21,743 nt of DNA from Perkinsus chesapeaki (GCA_013115145.1 JAAPAO010000403.1:1-21743), one strand, 5' to 3'. Positions 9,394 through 20,988 are shown, numbered from the stretch's first letter. The notes: generated from the sequence alone by a model not told the origin. Program-made: numbers and translations.

Positions 9394-12300
9394 CTAAAAG
9401 TCCATACAGAACCTAAGATTGCTCAATAGCCAACTTGTAAGTTTCAAGGTGTGGAATGATAAGACCGCCATCGTTATGAATGCATCAGCGTCCCTCTTCT
9501 CGATAGCTCGCCGCCAGAGGACCTCCACAGCTGAATCCACTATGGCAATTTTACGGCGAGTAATTGGACATGGACTCAAACCTGCTCTCTTATCGAGTGT
9601 CAAAAACAATAAATTCGCACTTACAAAGCGCCAATACCATCCGGCATATCGAGGCCTGTAACGTAGGGGTGATCGCATGACGAGCAGCAGGCACAGGTTT
9701 GAGCATATCCAACCAACCATCATCAACAAGCCGCGGTCCAACCTTTGCTGAAGTCTGCTGGCACTGGGCGAGATCTGAAAAGCAGGCTTACCAAAAACTC
9801 AACCTGTGGAAGTCTAATGGAAATCAGAAGGCTGTGACCCTACCAGTGATGAGTTCGAAGACGACCGTTGCCCTGGTTACGGCGGCAGTAGCATTCTCGC
9901 TAGCGGGAGACTGCAAGATAACCTTTGAGTTCACATTAGACTCGACAATGGCGTCGACAACCTTCCCCAATGTGCTTCGATTCACCATGGAACTGGCATG
10001 GAAATGATAGCACTGGTATCGCTATGGACCTCACCTCTTCGCCAAAGCTATGATGTCGCAGCATCGCGAGAGCAGCGCGACCGGTATATCTGGTCGAGTC
10101 GCCAACGATAGGATCAGAGAAAGAATACCCGTCCTGGCAAGATGGTCAGTAACGCTTGGAAGGCTCTTATTATCAATTATAATGGTAACTGAAAAGGGAC
10201 AGCGAACACGATCAGGAAGCACGCAACAGTTGGCTCACTGAGTATGTCTAACAGCACCGCCGTGAGCTCGTCGCTCCCGAGCTCCCGTTGCCCTCGTCGA
10301 GGAGCCGTAGCGGCTGACCATACCAGCTTGAATGCTCGAACGAATGGTGAGACTTCGCCTTCCAAGCAGAGTACGGGATGCAGCTGGACGGGAATTCCAC
10401 GATTGTGTTTGCTGCTAGGCCTACCGCCGCCATTCTTCCCATGAGCCTGGTCAGAGTAGCCACGAACCGATAAGTGTCCAAAGATTGGGGTCGTGGGGTC
10501 TGGACGGTCCTTGGGGTACCCAACTGGAGTCCAGTCACCGACTCGGAGAGCGACCGAGCTACACGGACGAGAATGCCACTGACTGCAGCAGGATCCTAAC
10601 AGGGCGAAGCTGATCGTAACAGGAATCAATTTCGGAGCCTTCGAATGAGCGTGGCCCCGCTGAAGGAGTTCACTACGTCTAATGCGGCTTGAAGATGTTG
10701 GACTGATAGCATTTATGGCACCTTTATACTAGCTGAATTCTCCATTGGCTCGATGACAGCGAAACGGTTAATCGATTTGCATATTTATCTTGCCAAGTGG
10801 TACTTTATCGAATTGACTTGTTCCATTTGGAATGGCGATTAAAAATTTAGTATGTTGGACCTCACAAACTCTCATCGTTTAACACTTGGGACTGTCCGAA
10901 ATTCCCAATAATCACCTTGATTCGACAACTTCAGCAATATGTAGAAATGGAGTAACGAAAAAATCCGTACACTGCGTAGCCTTCGTAGCGTACGGTACGC
11001 TGCGAAGGCGTAAAACTGCAGCCAGGAATCACTCCGACTCGCCTTTATATTCGAGATGCTCAAAATAGACTGCAGTGCCACAGCCACATCGCAAGTTCCA
11101 GCAGAGACATCCTCCGGTCGAAAACAACCAAGCAACTGAAAACAATGTGATTTAGAGTGAGACAACGAGTTCACCTCAGCAGATGCCTTCTCGAATAAAG
11201 TCTCGCGCATTTCCTTCATACCGTCTTCTCCGTTATCTCTAGCTGAGTCGTGAAACCTACATCACCAGAGAATCCTCTCAGAAGTCGCCGATAGCTCAGC
11301 AATTATATCAAACACTTGCATGGACGAAAGCTCATTCGAGCGACAGTTCCTTGAAAATACGAAAAGCCGCAGTTGCAGCTTGCGCCCAGAAATCTAGTTA
11401 AGCTGGCTTTAGCATCGGACAGGCGGAAAAGAAAGTATATAGGAAGCCATAGCACTTGAAACGAGGCTGAAGACTCACAACTTTATACTATCTCCAATGC
11501 AGCTTATTGACGCTAAGGTCAATGTAGCCTTCCATGGTAGTAGCTGAGTTGCAGGGCCATTGGTGCACGGCGCTACCCTAAGTAAGAACATAGATGCGGT
11601 TCATTTGCCCCACGAGCTTCACCGAAGCTGCTTCGAGTCGGCAAATGTAAAGAAAACGCTGGGATGCCTGGTGGGTTTCCCAGCTGAGCTCTACAGTACA
11701 CCAGGCAGATTACGAGAGTAGAGGCATTCATGCAAGGAAACGCCATGTTCTGCCGGAGCATTTCGGTTATCAAATTCTGGCGCTTTTTTCGCATAGAAGT
11801 GATTCTTGGTCTAGTGACCGACTTTGTTTAATTTCACACCTATAAGGAGGTGTATTACTGAACCAATTTAACGAGCATTTGGCCAACGAGTTCCTACAAC
11901 TCTACGAGAGTTCGTTTAACGGTCAACTGTGGCAGGTGGGCAGATTCTCCAACGCTGACGATGAGTACACCTTACCATCTCCTTATCCATTCCACCATGG
12001 ACTCCTCCTGACACTTCATCCATAGCACTGCAGGTCGAAGCGCTTCGGCACTACGGCGGGAATTAAGTTGATCCCTAACGCTACGAAGCACCTGACAGAG
12101 AACTTACTGGAAAATTACCACTGAAGCTCGATACACATCGGCATCATGTGTGGCCCGAATATGGGAATATAACGGAAAATAGGGCCCCCTTGGAATTAGA
12201 AATAGCACATGCAATCCCACGACGAGCATCTCACGGGCGCCATGGGCGAGTAGGTGGGTTTCCCATAGGTTTAGACAGAGAGAGCTTATCTTTAGTTTTC

Positions 12301-15300
12301 GATTTTCCCCAGCTGTGAAGTGAGCTCAATGCTACCTCGAGCATCGGGCCACAGAGAGGCATCGGTCTGGAGGGGTCGAATAAAGTAGTTTGCAGACTGA
12401 GATAGGCCAGCAGCTCATTATCCAACTCCATGCATCGAGCCACCAAGCTCCATATTCCCGAGGCGCTGATAAAGAAGTATCTTAGGTTGAAGATGGTAAG
12501 ATATACCTTCCAGAGTCGATGACCGCACTCCAAAGATTCTTCTTGGTAAGATCTCGAGCTAAGCTCTGCAAAGATTCCTCATCCTCTATCGCACCCATGA
12601 CGCCGACGGCAGCCTCCCGCATCGCTCCGCTCGGAATTCTCAAATTCCGTTCATCGGTTATCAACGAGGGTAACTTTGGAACGACCTCGGATGCCATCTC
12701 CGGTGTCATTTTGGCGGCGATAATCGCGAGGCACTCAAGCCGGATTTCAGGCTCCTCGCTCCCATCAAAGGCGACTTCGACAACCCTCTTATCGAGCTCA
12801 TCAGAGTAGTGCACCGCCAGAACGCGCCATGCAAGCTGCCGAGTAATAACGGCCTTTCCGTTGTGTGTCAGCGGCGTCACAGCGTCACGAACACCCTCTG
12901 GGTCGACAGGGCAGCTTCCAAGAAGCCACAGAGAAGCGTTAATGGTGAAGTGGTGGCCAGCGCAGCAAGCCGCCATCGGTTGGACAATATAAGGCAGCAC
13001 ACCAAGCTGGATAGTATCCTTGCTGATAACACTATGTCCGAGCTGGACGAGAAAAGTGCACAGGAGTCTGATGGCGTGGAGAGCGAGAGGGCCGATACCG
13101 TCAGTTTGGATCAATAATAGAGTGAACGGCCACCAAAGTGAGGGACGGAAAGTGCGCTGCTTGACCGCGTCACAGGCCAAGGTGATGACTTCGACAACAA
13201 AGGCCTCCGGGGAAACTGACAATTGTCGACAAGAGCCAATGGAGCATATGATAACTTGTAGCGCCTCGACGACCTTCTCGCGAAGCTTCGGGCCGCCCAC
13301 ATTAAAAGCGTGCCGAAGAGTTTTGCCATACTGCCCGTGGACCACTTCACGTGTCTTCGCGGACATGCTACTAATATCTAGTGGTGGTCTCGATGACAGC
13401 AACACATCAAGCTTCCTCTCGTAGGCGATTCGGTGGACCTCCGGCACATCCGTAACCATATACCGCAGCTCCACGGCGGCATAGGAGTCGCCGCTCCAAT
13501 GATACTCCTCTACGTCCACCCCCATGGCTTTCAGCTCACGCGCTGCTTTGGCGCGGTCAGAGAGATCACATTTGTGCTCATCCGGGTGATGTAGGGCCAA
13601 GTAGTCTTGGTAACCGCCGACCGATAGGGATTGAAGCACCGAGGCCGCCAACGCTTCCACTCGGGCAGGACGCTCACTCCACAGCTGGGGATCCTAAAAA
13701 GGAAAAACATTTTTTCGCAGTGACGAGCTCGCTCACGAGGCTCCAGCTTATAATGTGCTCAATCAATCTATCGTTTCTCTTGCGCTGAACTAAGACGTCT
13801 TTCGACAGCATCAATATAGCCGAGCATAGATCGAATGCAGCTAACCTCCCCGGAGGCCAGGTACGGACCAGACGAAGAGCAGGGGATGCCTGATGAGAGC
13901 ATCTCTTGCGCGCCGTGGACAGCGGCCTACGTCGTAGTGATCCGAAGGGGCGAAGAACTTGACCAATGCATCAGTGACGAGGTCAAGATACTTGATAACC
14001 TCCTCTCTATCAAGGCCGAAGTCGATGAAATGACGCCTGAGAATCCCGCATGATTACCAGCCGGCAGGGCCAATGAGATATTATATCATATCTCACTTGA
14101 ACTCGCCTTCTGTCCCATGCTGAAGAAACCGCAAAGCAGCCTCTGCCGTCCTGAGCAGCGCAGGAAGTAAGTCATCATTGGGAGCTTTGATGAATGCATT
14201 TATAACACCATACAGCGCCACATGTACCAACCGGCAACAAGGCTTGGGCGACAGTCTAGGAGGACGATGTTCGAACTCTCATGGCAGTCGCCTACTTCGT
14301 ATTGAGTTGAAGCTTCTTATGAAGGCCGGAGAGGATCACATTCAGGGATTCGGCAGCCAAGTCACACGTCGAGTCCTCGGAGGAATAGTCCTGGAAAAGG
14401 GGGGCAATAACTGGAGACAATATCATTCGCTGCTTACTTCAATGTTATCACTGAGGGCTGATACAAGCGCCTCCACGACAAGGATCCCTTCTCGACTCAC
14501 AAAGACCTCTGGAGGGAAATCAAAGACCATAACATATCGTACCTGTATACGGCGGAAAGTGATAAGGGGATCTATGAAGTTAAGATGATATCTTTTAAGT
14601 TAAAAGCTGACATGGTCACTGTTAAAAGTTTTAACAGTGACCATGTCAGCAGTGTAGGAGTATGGATACGTAGGATTTGGTTTCCCGCGAGGGATGGGTT
14701 GAATCCCTCAAGACCAGACTATACGTCAATAATAACGTTTTCAGACATTGAATGTTCGCAACAAGTAAGCGGCCCCTCATGTGGAATAAATATGCAATAA
14801 TGTACAGTCAACGTGAAGATACCAGTTTGGTGATTATATTTTATAAGGGCTGATAAGCAATAAGTGATATTATTTCTCGTATCGTCAATTCACGGTTCGT
14901 ATAAATCTATCATAAATGCAGATATCCACTAATTCTCACCTCCCTCAGCGCCGATACTCTTTTGCTTCGACCAACACTCGAGTACTTGATTCGGCATGAT
15001 GCATCAAAAAGGCGTCTTTCATCTGACCGCGGCCATCCTGGACTCGAAACAGTTTTCTCCTTACCCGCACTGGACACCGTTACCAGCTCTGCCCAGCTTG
15101 GCCGTGCCTTAGCCTCCTCTGCGGCTTGTCCCGGAGGTTGCCTCTCAATGGCCTTGGGAGGCCTCTGCACTATTGATGAGGACGGGCCAACTTGGCTCAG
15201 TAAACATGACAGCGCGCCATCAATTTCCTCAGCGTACCTGGTCATGGAATATACAGTAATTGTTAGTTTGATATACGACATAGGATGCTTCACTTTGAAT

Positions 15301-16120
15301 ACAAAATTGGGGAAGGAAATTTCTAAGAATGCCCGACGGGTGTTAGTATGCTTTGCGTGGAGCTACGAACAGCAGCAGTATTAGGTCTACGCCGTACTGT
15401 ATGACGTTCACAATATCTACAAGTAATGAGGCGCAAATTAAACAAGCCAGTGAAACAGTGTACAGTGGCGGTACCTCGCCTCGAAGCCTCGGAAATCTTC
15501 GAAGAACTGAACAGCTCCACTGGAGATGAACCTGATAACAATAACACAACTTCAAACCATAAGAGACACTCGTGTCGCCATTCTTCCGGCCCAATCACGC
15601 AAATATACGGATGAAGCTTAGAATGTACTCAAACTATAAACTGGAAATCATACGGCGCGAAATTCCAGGAAAAAGCGGAAGGAAACTGCATCAAAGAGTA
15701 AAACGATGAAGACCTGCTGGGACACCTACAGGCTGTAGATTACAGCCTCTTAGCAACAGCAGCACCCTACTCACCTTTCTTTAATGTGAGCGTTTTCCGC
15801 GATACAAGTGGCCACCACTGCCGTATAGAACTTAATGAAACCCTTAACAAGACCAGTATCGGCAGTTGTATGTCTGTCGTTAAGCCAGTGGAGAGCTAGC
15901 TGAGGGAACTCCACAACTCCTAAGTCATACCGTACAAATTCCGGAATGCAATTTCTCGCTCACTCGACACAGTAGTGTAGTTTGCCAGCCCGGTGGAGGT
16001 CTTTGTTATGAGTGCCTTGGCTGCTCTGTCTCGGACATCATCCAGGTGATGACCGAGTTTAAGGCACAGTTCGTATACTGAGGCTGCTTGACGAGCAGAG
16101 TAATCATCTCCGGTTGCCAT
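9394..16120 (-). CDS. RTTN: rotatin-like centriolar ARM/HEAT-repeat protein
   Basis: Large spliced gene starting at ATG 16120-16118. Phase-consistent exons, 5' to 3' on the - strand: 16120-15964, 15919-15775, 15616-15599, 15531-15464, 15416-15367, 15227-14940, 14542-14438, 14390-14296, 14255-14097, 14036-13846, 13789-13737, 13693-12507, 12465-12235, 12188-12137, 12091-11996, 11893-11859, from 11810; unresolved to 11239; then 11238-11175, 11135-11043, 10595-10324, 10273-10239, 10188-10035, 9992-9844, 9774-9625, 9539-9394. The N-terminus KLGHHLDDVRDRAAKAL and the later SSGAVQFFEDFRGFEARYR match the conserved start of animal rotatin (KLGH.L..R.RA; GAV.F), a centriole and basal-body protein. The rest is amphipathic helices of ARM type. 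The TGA at 12233 sits within a GTGAGA donor and is not the end. Exons 15599-15616 and 11600-12100 are the least sure. Confidence 0.7.
10979..11009. repeat. 31-nt near-perfect palindrome in a rotatin intron
   Basis: Arms 10979-10993 and 10995-11009 pair over 15 bp with one G-T position and a single central base. It lies in the 447-nt interval 10596-11042 between two rotatin exons, where I find no coding piece. Confidence 0.85.
11042..11043 (-). other. candidate GC donor splice site in the rotatin-like gene
   Basis: The exon 11135-11043 ends in AAAG followed by GCGAGT on the - strand, close to the GC-donor consensus, and ends in phase 0 as required by the next resolved exon (start 10595). No GT donor at this point keeps the phase. 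An unrecognised exon between the two would change this call. Confidence 0.4.
14606..14650. repeat. perfect 45-nt palindrome in a rotatin intron
   Basis: Two 22-nt arms (14606-14627 and 14629-14650) are exact reverse complements around one central G (14628). A shorter 15-nt palindrome, 14592-14606, overlaps its left edge by one base. It sits in the 397-nt intron 14543-14939, far longer than the gene's usual 40-60 nt introns. Perfect arms suggest recent origin or active maintenance. Confidence 0.95.
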
Positions 16121-16668
16121 AAAGGAAGGATATCAAACAGTTTACGTGACCGCGTGGTAGGAAGTAGCCTCTACTATTAAATACTAATATTAACCTGATA
16201 TTTTCAGGTATCGAACTATATTGCTTGTCTGTTCACCCATGCTTTTGGAAACACATATTCGTAATTAATATTCATTTATTGTAATATGCAGTCACTTCGA
16301 AGCATGCCCAACTTTCAAGCACCTCGTTAATATCCTTAAGCTGTTACTTAAGAGAGCACTTCACCAACACCTCTATTGACCTCGATATGATCGGTGGGAC
16401 TATAACAGATTTGTCAAGTGCTAAGTAAGCACGAACCATTAATTAATAACTCAGCACCACCATCAGGAAGCCATGCGAGTAAATTGACAGTCGCCGTTGT
16501 ACAATTTCTCAGTTACGCAATACGTCATCGATTCTATATAGTTTCCTAGTGTTCTCGGTGCACTTGATAATCATACCGTCCACCTAAGATACGACTTTGA
16601 GGACTTCACTTCTCGGAAAGATTCCACTGGACTAAGTAATTACTCATTTTCGCCGCATGAATCGAACT
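16121..16668. other. intergenic region between TATDN2-like and rotatin-like genes
   Basis: About 548 bp between two - strand genes, holding the TATDN2 3' end and the presumed promoter and 5' UTR of the rotatin-like gene. It is AT-rich. No coding frame, RNA gene or repeat was recognised. Confidence 0.6.
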
Positions 16669-19600
16669 TCACTTATCGAAGGCTGAGGAACACTTGAAGG
16701 CTAGGAATACTTTTCTAGCCAAGTTTTCGTTGTGTCTCAGTAATTTGACTGCTTTTCTATTCTCGAGGAACACATCTCTGTGAGACTTCTAGAAGACTTA
16801 CATCTTCGATCCCCTTTATCCTAGCAATGTGATGGGCAACAACTGGTATCATTCCACAGTGTGCCACGTTGCCTGATCACGGATTCTCAACAGCATCACT
16901 AGTTTCCTGTGACCAGCTTACCTCTATACGGTTCTGGTGCAAGATACGGACCATCAGTTTCCAGCACTAACCGATCTACTGGGGTACTGAAGATGAGATT
17001 AACGGAAATCTTCTGCATCTTAATTCCGTGGAATAATATTTCAAGTTTCAAATCCGTCAAACGAAGCTCAGATTTGTGGACATTAAAGTGGATATTTCGA
17101 GCTGTAAATGCCGTCTTTTTAAGAGTTCCCTACATTCGAACACTCTCCTGAAGGTCTCTGTTCTTTACAAACGATACCACTCCTGCATAACCAAAGTAAG
17201 CATTTGGGAAGTCAGTGGCGATAGCTCGGAGGAATCTTGGTGAATCCGAGAAGCAATGTACGTGGATACTGACAAAAACCACAAGCAAATCCATGGACGG
17301 AAGTGGCCGATAAAACACAGAAGCAAACCAATGGACGGAAGTGGCCGAGAAAACACAGAAGCAAACCAATGGACGGAAGTGGCCGAGAAAACACAGAAGC
17401 AAACCAATGGATGGAAGTGGCCGATAAACCACAGAAGCAAACCAATGGACGGAAGTGGCCGATAAAACACACAAGCAAATCCATGGACGGAAGTGGCCGA
17501 TAAAACACAGAAGCAAATCCATGGACGGAAGTGGCCGATAAAACACAGAAGCAAATCCATGGACGGAAGTGGCCGAGAAAACACAGAAGAAAACCAATGG
17601 AGTGTAACTGTAGTCAGACTGTTATCGGACAAGCGCCTGGAGGAGAGGATAGGCTCCAATGAAGAGCTTGTGTTGTGTCCACATTTTGTGACAGTATATT
17701 AGCAAGTAAAGCTTCACAATATAGTACAGATGAATATGCTCAATCTTCATTTACTCTGTGTTAGTTGATAAATTGTCGTTACACCAACAATCGATGCATT
17801 TCAGTGAGGAAATAATATCAAACTCCCGTAGATTGACGGTTTTCCCACCCACTATTGCTGTGGGTGGGAAGCAATGTAAAATTGAAAGCTGTGAATGCTT
17901 CTATAGCGCTCATTGATGCTCACGGATGTTCTCTTGGTAAATGCTGTTTCATTATCCTCATTGAGTCACTTTCAGCACAACGAAGATGCAGCACCACAGG
18001 CATACCGTCTTTTACAGGCTTCAACCCGAGCTGTGTCGCGAACACCTGAAAAAGTGTTGGAAGCGCATCAACGCTCTCTCGAGGTCGACATCTAGAACTA
18101 ATTTCGCCACACAGCATTGCTTCGACAGCAAAGCACGATATGTTAGTCTACTTCCATTGAGTTAAGATGAAACCGAACAACCGAAGCAAAACCAAACGAG
18201 ATGCTGTAAGATTCCAGTGAGACTTGTGTAATGGTCAGAATCAGTTCCGAAGACCTTCTTTTATATAGGCCATTCAAAATGCCCAGATCGGACACTTATA
18301 CAAAGCGACGGCAGACTGCTAGCCACATCAAAGTATTGTTTACCTTCTTCTGAATTTCTTTATCAACATTCCCGCCACCACCAAAGTAATCTAATCCACA
18401 TTCCCCCAAGGCGACTGCCCGAGGATGATGCGTTGCATCAATTATTGCCTTCTCGAACTCGTCATTATATCTGAAAGACGTATCCAAACCAATGTCAAAC
18501 AAGGAGGTGAAGATGTAAGTAGTAAGGTTGAGGTTACACTAGCACCCAGTGAGCTATAGAGATGCACCATATATTCATGGAAGGGATACATTTGAAGTTT
18601 CCTTTCCGTATAGGAACATCCTTCTTAGCAAGTTTTCCCATTGAATCTCCACGCCAGAATCACATTACTGCGAGGCTCGCAGTCATCTAGGCTCCAGTGC
18701 GAGCTTCCACTGACTCTCCACTGACTCTTCACTGAGAGATGACCGACTCCCTGTTGATTCGACGTACAGTGATATTGATTAAGGTACAACAGTAATAGAC
18801 AAATTAATATGACTAAATAGGAAGGCAAATTCATAACGAAAAACAATTGTTGTAAAATAACAAATTGATTTATTGAACTCTAAGGCTTATGTATAATAAC
18901 AAGTATAACACGAAAAGGTGAGGTAAGTTGAAGAAAATGCACGGAAAAAGTCAACGTCAAATGATTCTATAAATTCCGGCGCGTGGAATCCTCTGGCAGT
19001 GGGAAAGTGACCTCAGTGAGCTGCTTGAGCTTTACTATGTGATCATTGATCACTGATCAATATGGCCGATTCCCAAGTCGGCTTCGCCTCGGAAAAAATC
19101 GGAGATATTGAGCGTCCAAACTCACTCTTCGCAACAATGCGGATGGCAGCCAAATGCTCCATAAACTTTATCCTTTAAGAAATAAGATGATTTAGCAAAC
19201 TCCAGTATCTCAATGGTAGAATGGACCGTGGATCTGAGAGGGAGCAGCAGGAAGAAGAAGAAGAAGACCATTATTAGGAAGTAGGCGAGGGTTCTAGTGG
19301 AAAGACGGAACATTACAATATACGAGACTTATCATACATCCCGAAAGGAAAACAAAGTTGAAGTCCCAGCTGGGATGGTATCCTTTCGTCCTTCATCTCC
19401 TTACTTCCGGACTCAATAAATAGAAACATTCAATTGACGATTACTCAATGGGCGGCGGCCCTAGAGGGAATGAATTTGATGTTTCTTTTTATTTTGGCAA
19501 CATTTTTGACTGATGACCTTTTATCATATCTCCGCATAAGAAACTGGACGAGTAACACCTTTCCGTGATGCTACTAGGTCCAAGGCCCCTATTTTAAATA

Positions 19601-20235
19601 AAAAATACAAACAAAGGCATATACGGTATTCCTGAAAAACCTCAAGTCGACTTCACGCTGGCCCACCTTACAGTCCAAAGCCAGCTATAACGCAGCCTCC
19701 AAAACTCTCCCCAAAGTTGTCACTGGCGAAGCCATCTAGCTTTGGTAATTGCAGATCCATTTTGACGGCTATCTTGTTGCGATTGATGGCTCGACCCATA
19801 CCAGACTTCAGCATGATCCAATCAAGATGACAGTGTGAGTCCCAGAATCTGAAACCGTCCAGCGTTGTTGCCTACATGCGCTTGAGAGATACAGTGCTGT
19901 TAATACATTTTGAGTTCTGGGCTGAAATTTCATGTCCGTGAGGAAGAAAATTTCTGAAAATTTTTACTAAATTTTCCTTTTTCTGTTTTTCCAAACTCGA
20001 AGGTATCACATATTCTATGAAGATTGGTTCAGGAAATTTAATATCTCACCTGAAAAGTAGAACGCAGCAAATAAATGGTCTACCTCAACCGTGTAACCAC
20101 ACAAGAGCTGATTTCCTACAAGGGTCTCGGCCGCACTTACATTTGCGTTTCCGGGGGCGGCGGAACAGTTATCTCAGATTTAACGTTACATTCATTTTGA
20201 AAGTTCTGATTATACCGTACATCACCAGATCGCAT
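16669..20235 (-). CDS. TATDN2: TatD-family metal-dependent nuclease, TATDN2 type
   Basis: Nine exons with closing phases: 20235-20141, 19848-19672, 19233-19126, 18470-18344, 18045-17924, 17268-17134, 16986-16922, 16872-16802, 16761-16669. Product about 330 residues, ending at TGA 16669-16671. TatD enzymes are TIM-barrel, two-metal hydrolases with 3'-5' exonuclease or DNase activity. All ligand motifs are present in order: WDSHCHLD (HxH), AFGCHPH, ALGECGLDYF (metal Glu), PVVLHLR, IHVHCFSDSP, FGYAGVV, LVLETDGPYLAPEPYRG (catalytic Asp) and C-terminal RHNENLARKVF. The AFGCHPH and HVHCF pattern and FGYAGVV point to the TATDN2 branch. The start MRSGDVRYNQ is the first in-frame ATG before a short proline-rich lead. 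Five introns are unusually long (292-655 nt); one holds a minisatellite. Confidence 0.92.
17283..17600. repeat. 38-bp minisatellite, 8 full copies plus a partial
   Basis: Eight head-to-tail 38-nt units run from 17283 to 17586, with a degraded ninth start to about 17600. Units differ at few sites (ATCC or CCAA after AAGCAA, GATA or GAGA before AAACAC), showing higher-order mixing. The - strand is open in all three frames because no unit carries a stop there. The array lies inside TATDN2 intron 17269-17923, only 14 nt from the 3' splice site. Confidence 0.97.
17842..17870. repeat. 11-bp hairpin in the minisatellite intron
   Basis: Arms 17842-17852 and 17860-17870 are exact reverse complements (TTCCCACCCAC type) around a 7-nt loop. 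It lies near the 5' end of the TATDN2 intron 17269-17923. Confidence 0.85.
19045..19061. repeat. 17-nt odd-centred palindrome in TATDN2 intron
   Basis: Arms 19045-19052 and 19054-19061 pair exactly around one base. It lies 64 nt inside the 5' end of the 655-nt intron 18471-19125. That intron otherwise shows only a weak open frame (18625-18846, - strand) with a hydrophobic start, which I do not call a gene. Confidence 0.7.
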
Positions 20236-20988
20236 GGGCCTTCTCGGAGCTGCTCCCTTACCTGAGAAAGTTATCTATCACACAGCAAGTCTAGAAACAC
20301 CTGCGAACACTGCGAGGTCCACAATTTGTGGAAATTAAACAGTGTTGAGCTCGTGAAGCAGTAAATGCAGTCGTCCAGGACCGAATGTGCATTTTCCTGA
20401 GTCGTTTCGCAGGCCCGATTCCGAGGCGCATTTCCCAAGTCCAACGGAGAGGAATCAAATAGTGCGTTGAATATTTTACCGAAAACGGTTTCTATGGTTA
20501 AGTCACACCTTTCCCTTTCCCTTTGCCTTTTCCCTTTCCTTTCCCCTTTGCAGTAGTCTTATTATCATCACAACAACCCGTGCATCCCCAAGAGCGCTTT
20601 ACCGACCAATCAGTGTAGGAGTAATAGGAGGAGTTGTAGGGCATAGGACTATGTACAATACGGAAAGGGACGTCCTGGACGGTAGTAGTACTCAAGGATC
20701 CACGTAGAGAAAACCTTGTGAGATTTACTTCCTTGAAAAAGTTGCCGTATTTCTTTCCCTTATACAAATGGCAGCACCAGTAATAATATTTATATAAATA
20801 TTAGTTTCTATTTTATCATAAGTAACGAATATCAATTATTATTATAATACTACCTAATAAACAAGAATCATAATAGTAGAAATAATAATACGTAGAGATA
20901 ACCAGACTCTCATTATTAACAACCTAACCAGACACGAATCGACCTTAGATACGATCTTTTATGAGTAGTAAACGTAACATCTATCCCC
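20236..20988. other. intergenic region between SF3A1 and TATDN2-like genes
   Basis: Both neighbours read on the - strand. The stretch contains the Gly-Lys-tailed ORF described separately and, at 20790-20930, AT-rich sequence with no recognisable feature. Confidence 0.5.
20498..20767 (-). CDS. doubtful ORF ending in a Gly-Lys repeat
   Basis: An open frame of about 89 codons with no ATG at its start; it opens after a TAA and the first ATG lies mid-frame (MPYNSSYY). The tail is (KG)n, encoded by a purine-rich microsatellite at 20505-20551, followed by VT and a stop. Tyrosine-rich and cysteine-containing segments precede it. If real, it is a terminal exon of a small unrecognised gene. It may be chance coding across a microsatellite. 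Confidence 0.25.
   Translation of the reverse strand: MYKGKKYGNFFKEVNLTRFSLRGSLSTTTVQDVPFRIVHSPMPYNSSYYSYTDWSVKRSWGCTGCCDDNKTTAKGKGKGKGKGKGKGVT

Noticed and set aside
9419-10007. + strand ORFs at 9419-9661 and 9699-10007
   Set aside because: The - strand exons 9992-9844, 9774-9625 and 9539-9394 have matching splice sites and phases and helical content. The + frames have neither.
12231-12233. Stop codon ending an ARM-repeat gene at 12231
   Set aside because: The TGA lies in a GTGAGA donor. In-phase coding exons follow at 12188-12137 and beyond down to 9394.
12482-13660. Independent 392-residue gene starting at GTG 13660
   Set aside because: The GTG is internal. The exon begins at acceptor 13693 and continues a longer in-phase chain.
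13835-14053. + strand ORF of 72 codons
   Set aside because: It is antisense to rotatin exon 14036-13846, which fits flanking exons in phase on the - strand.
14690-14720. tRNA-like T-arm sequence
   Set aside because: Only a T-loop-like motif was seen. No acceptor stem, anticodon arm or D-arm could be folded around it.
17283-17586. Possible CRISPR array
   Set aside because: Units abut with no unique spacers, unit size is constant with point variants, and the locus is a spliced eukaryotic gene.
17130-17659. Long - strand ORFs encoding a repetitive hydrophobic protein
   Set aside because: The repeats are a 38-bp minisatellite in an intron. The only real coding part is the exon 17134-17268, which continues the TatD barrel in phase.
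18625-18846. - strand ORF with a hydrophobic start inside the 655-nt TATDN2 intron
   Set aside because: TATDN2 reads continuously across exons 19233-19126 and 18470-18344 without it, and no splice sites support it.
20017-20265. + strand ORF of 82 codons
   Set aside because: It overlaps the - strand TATDN2 first exon (20235-20141) and intron and has no recognisable protein features.
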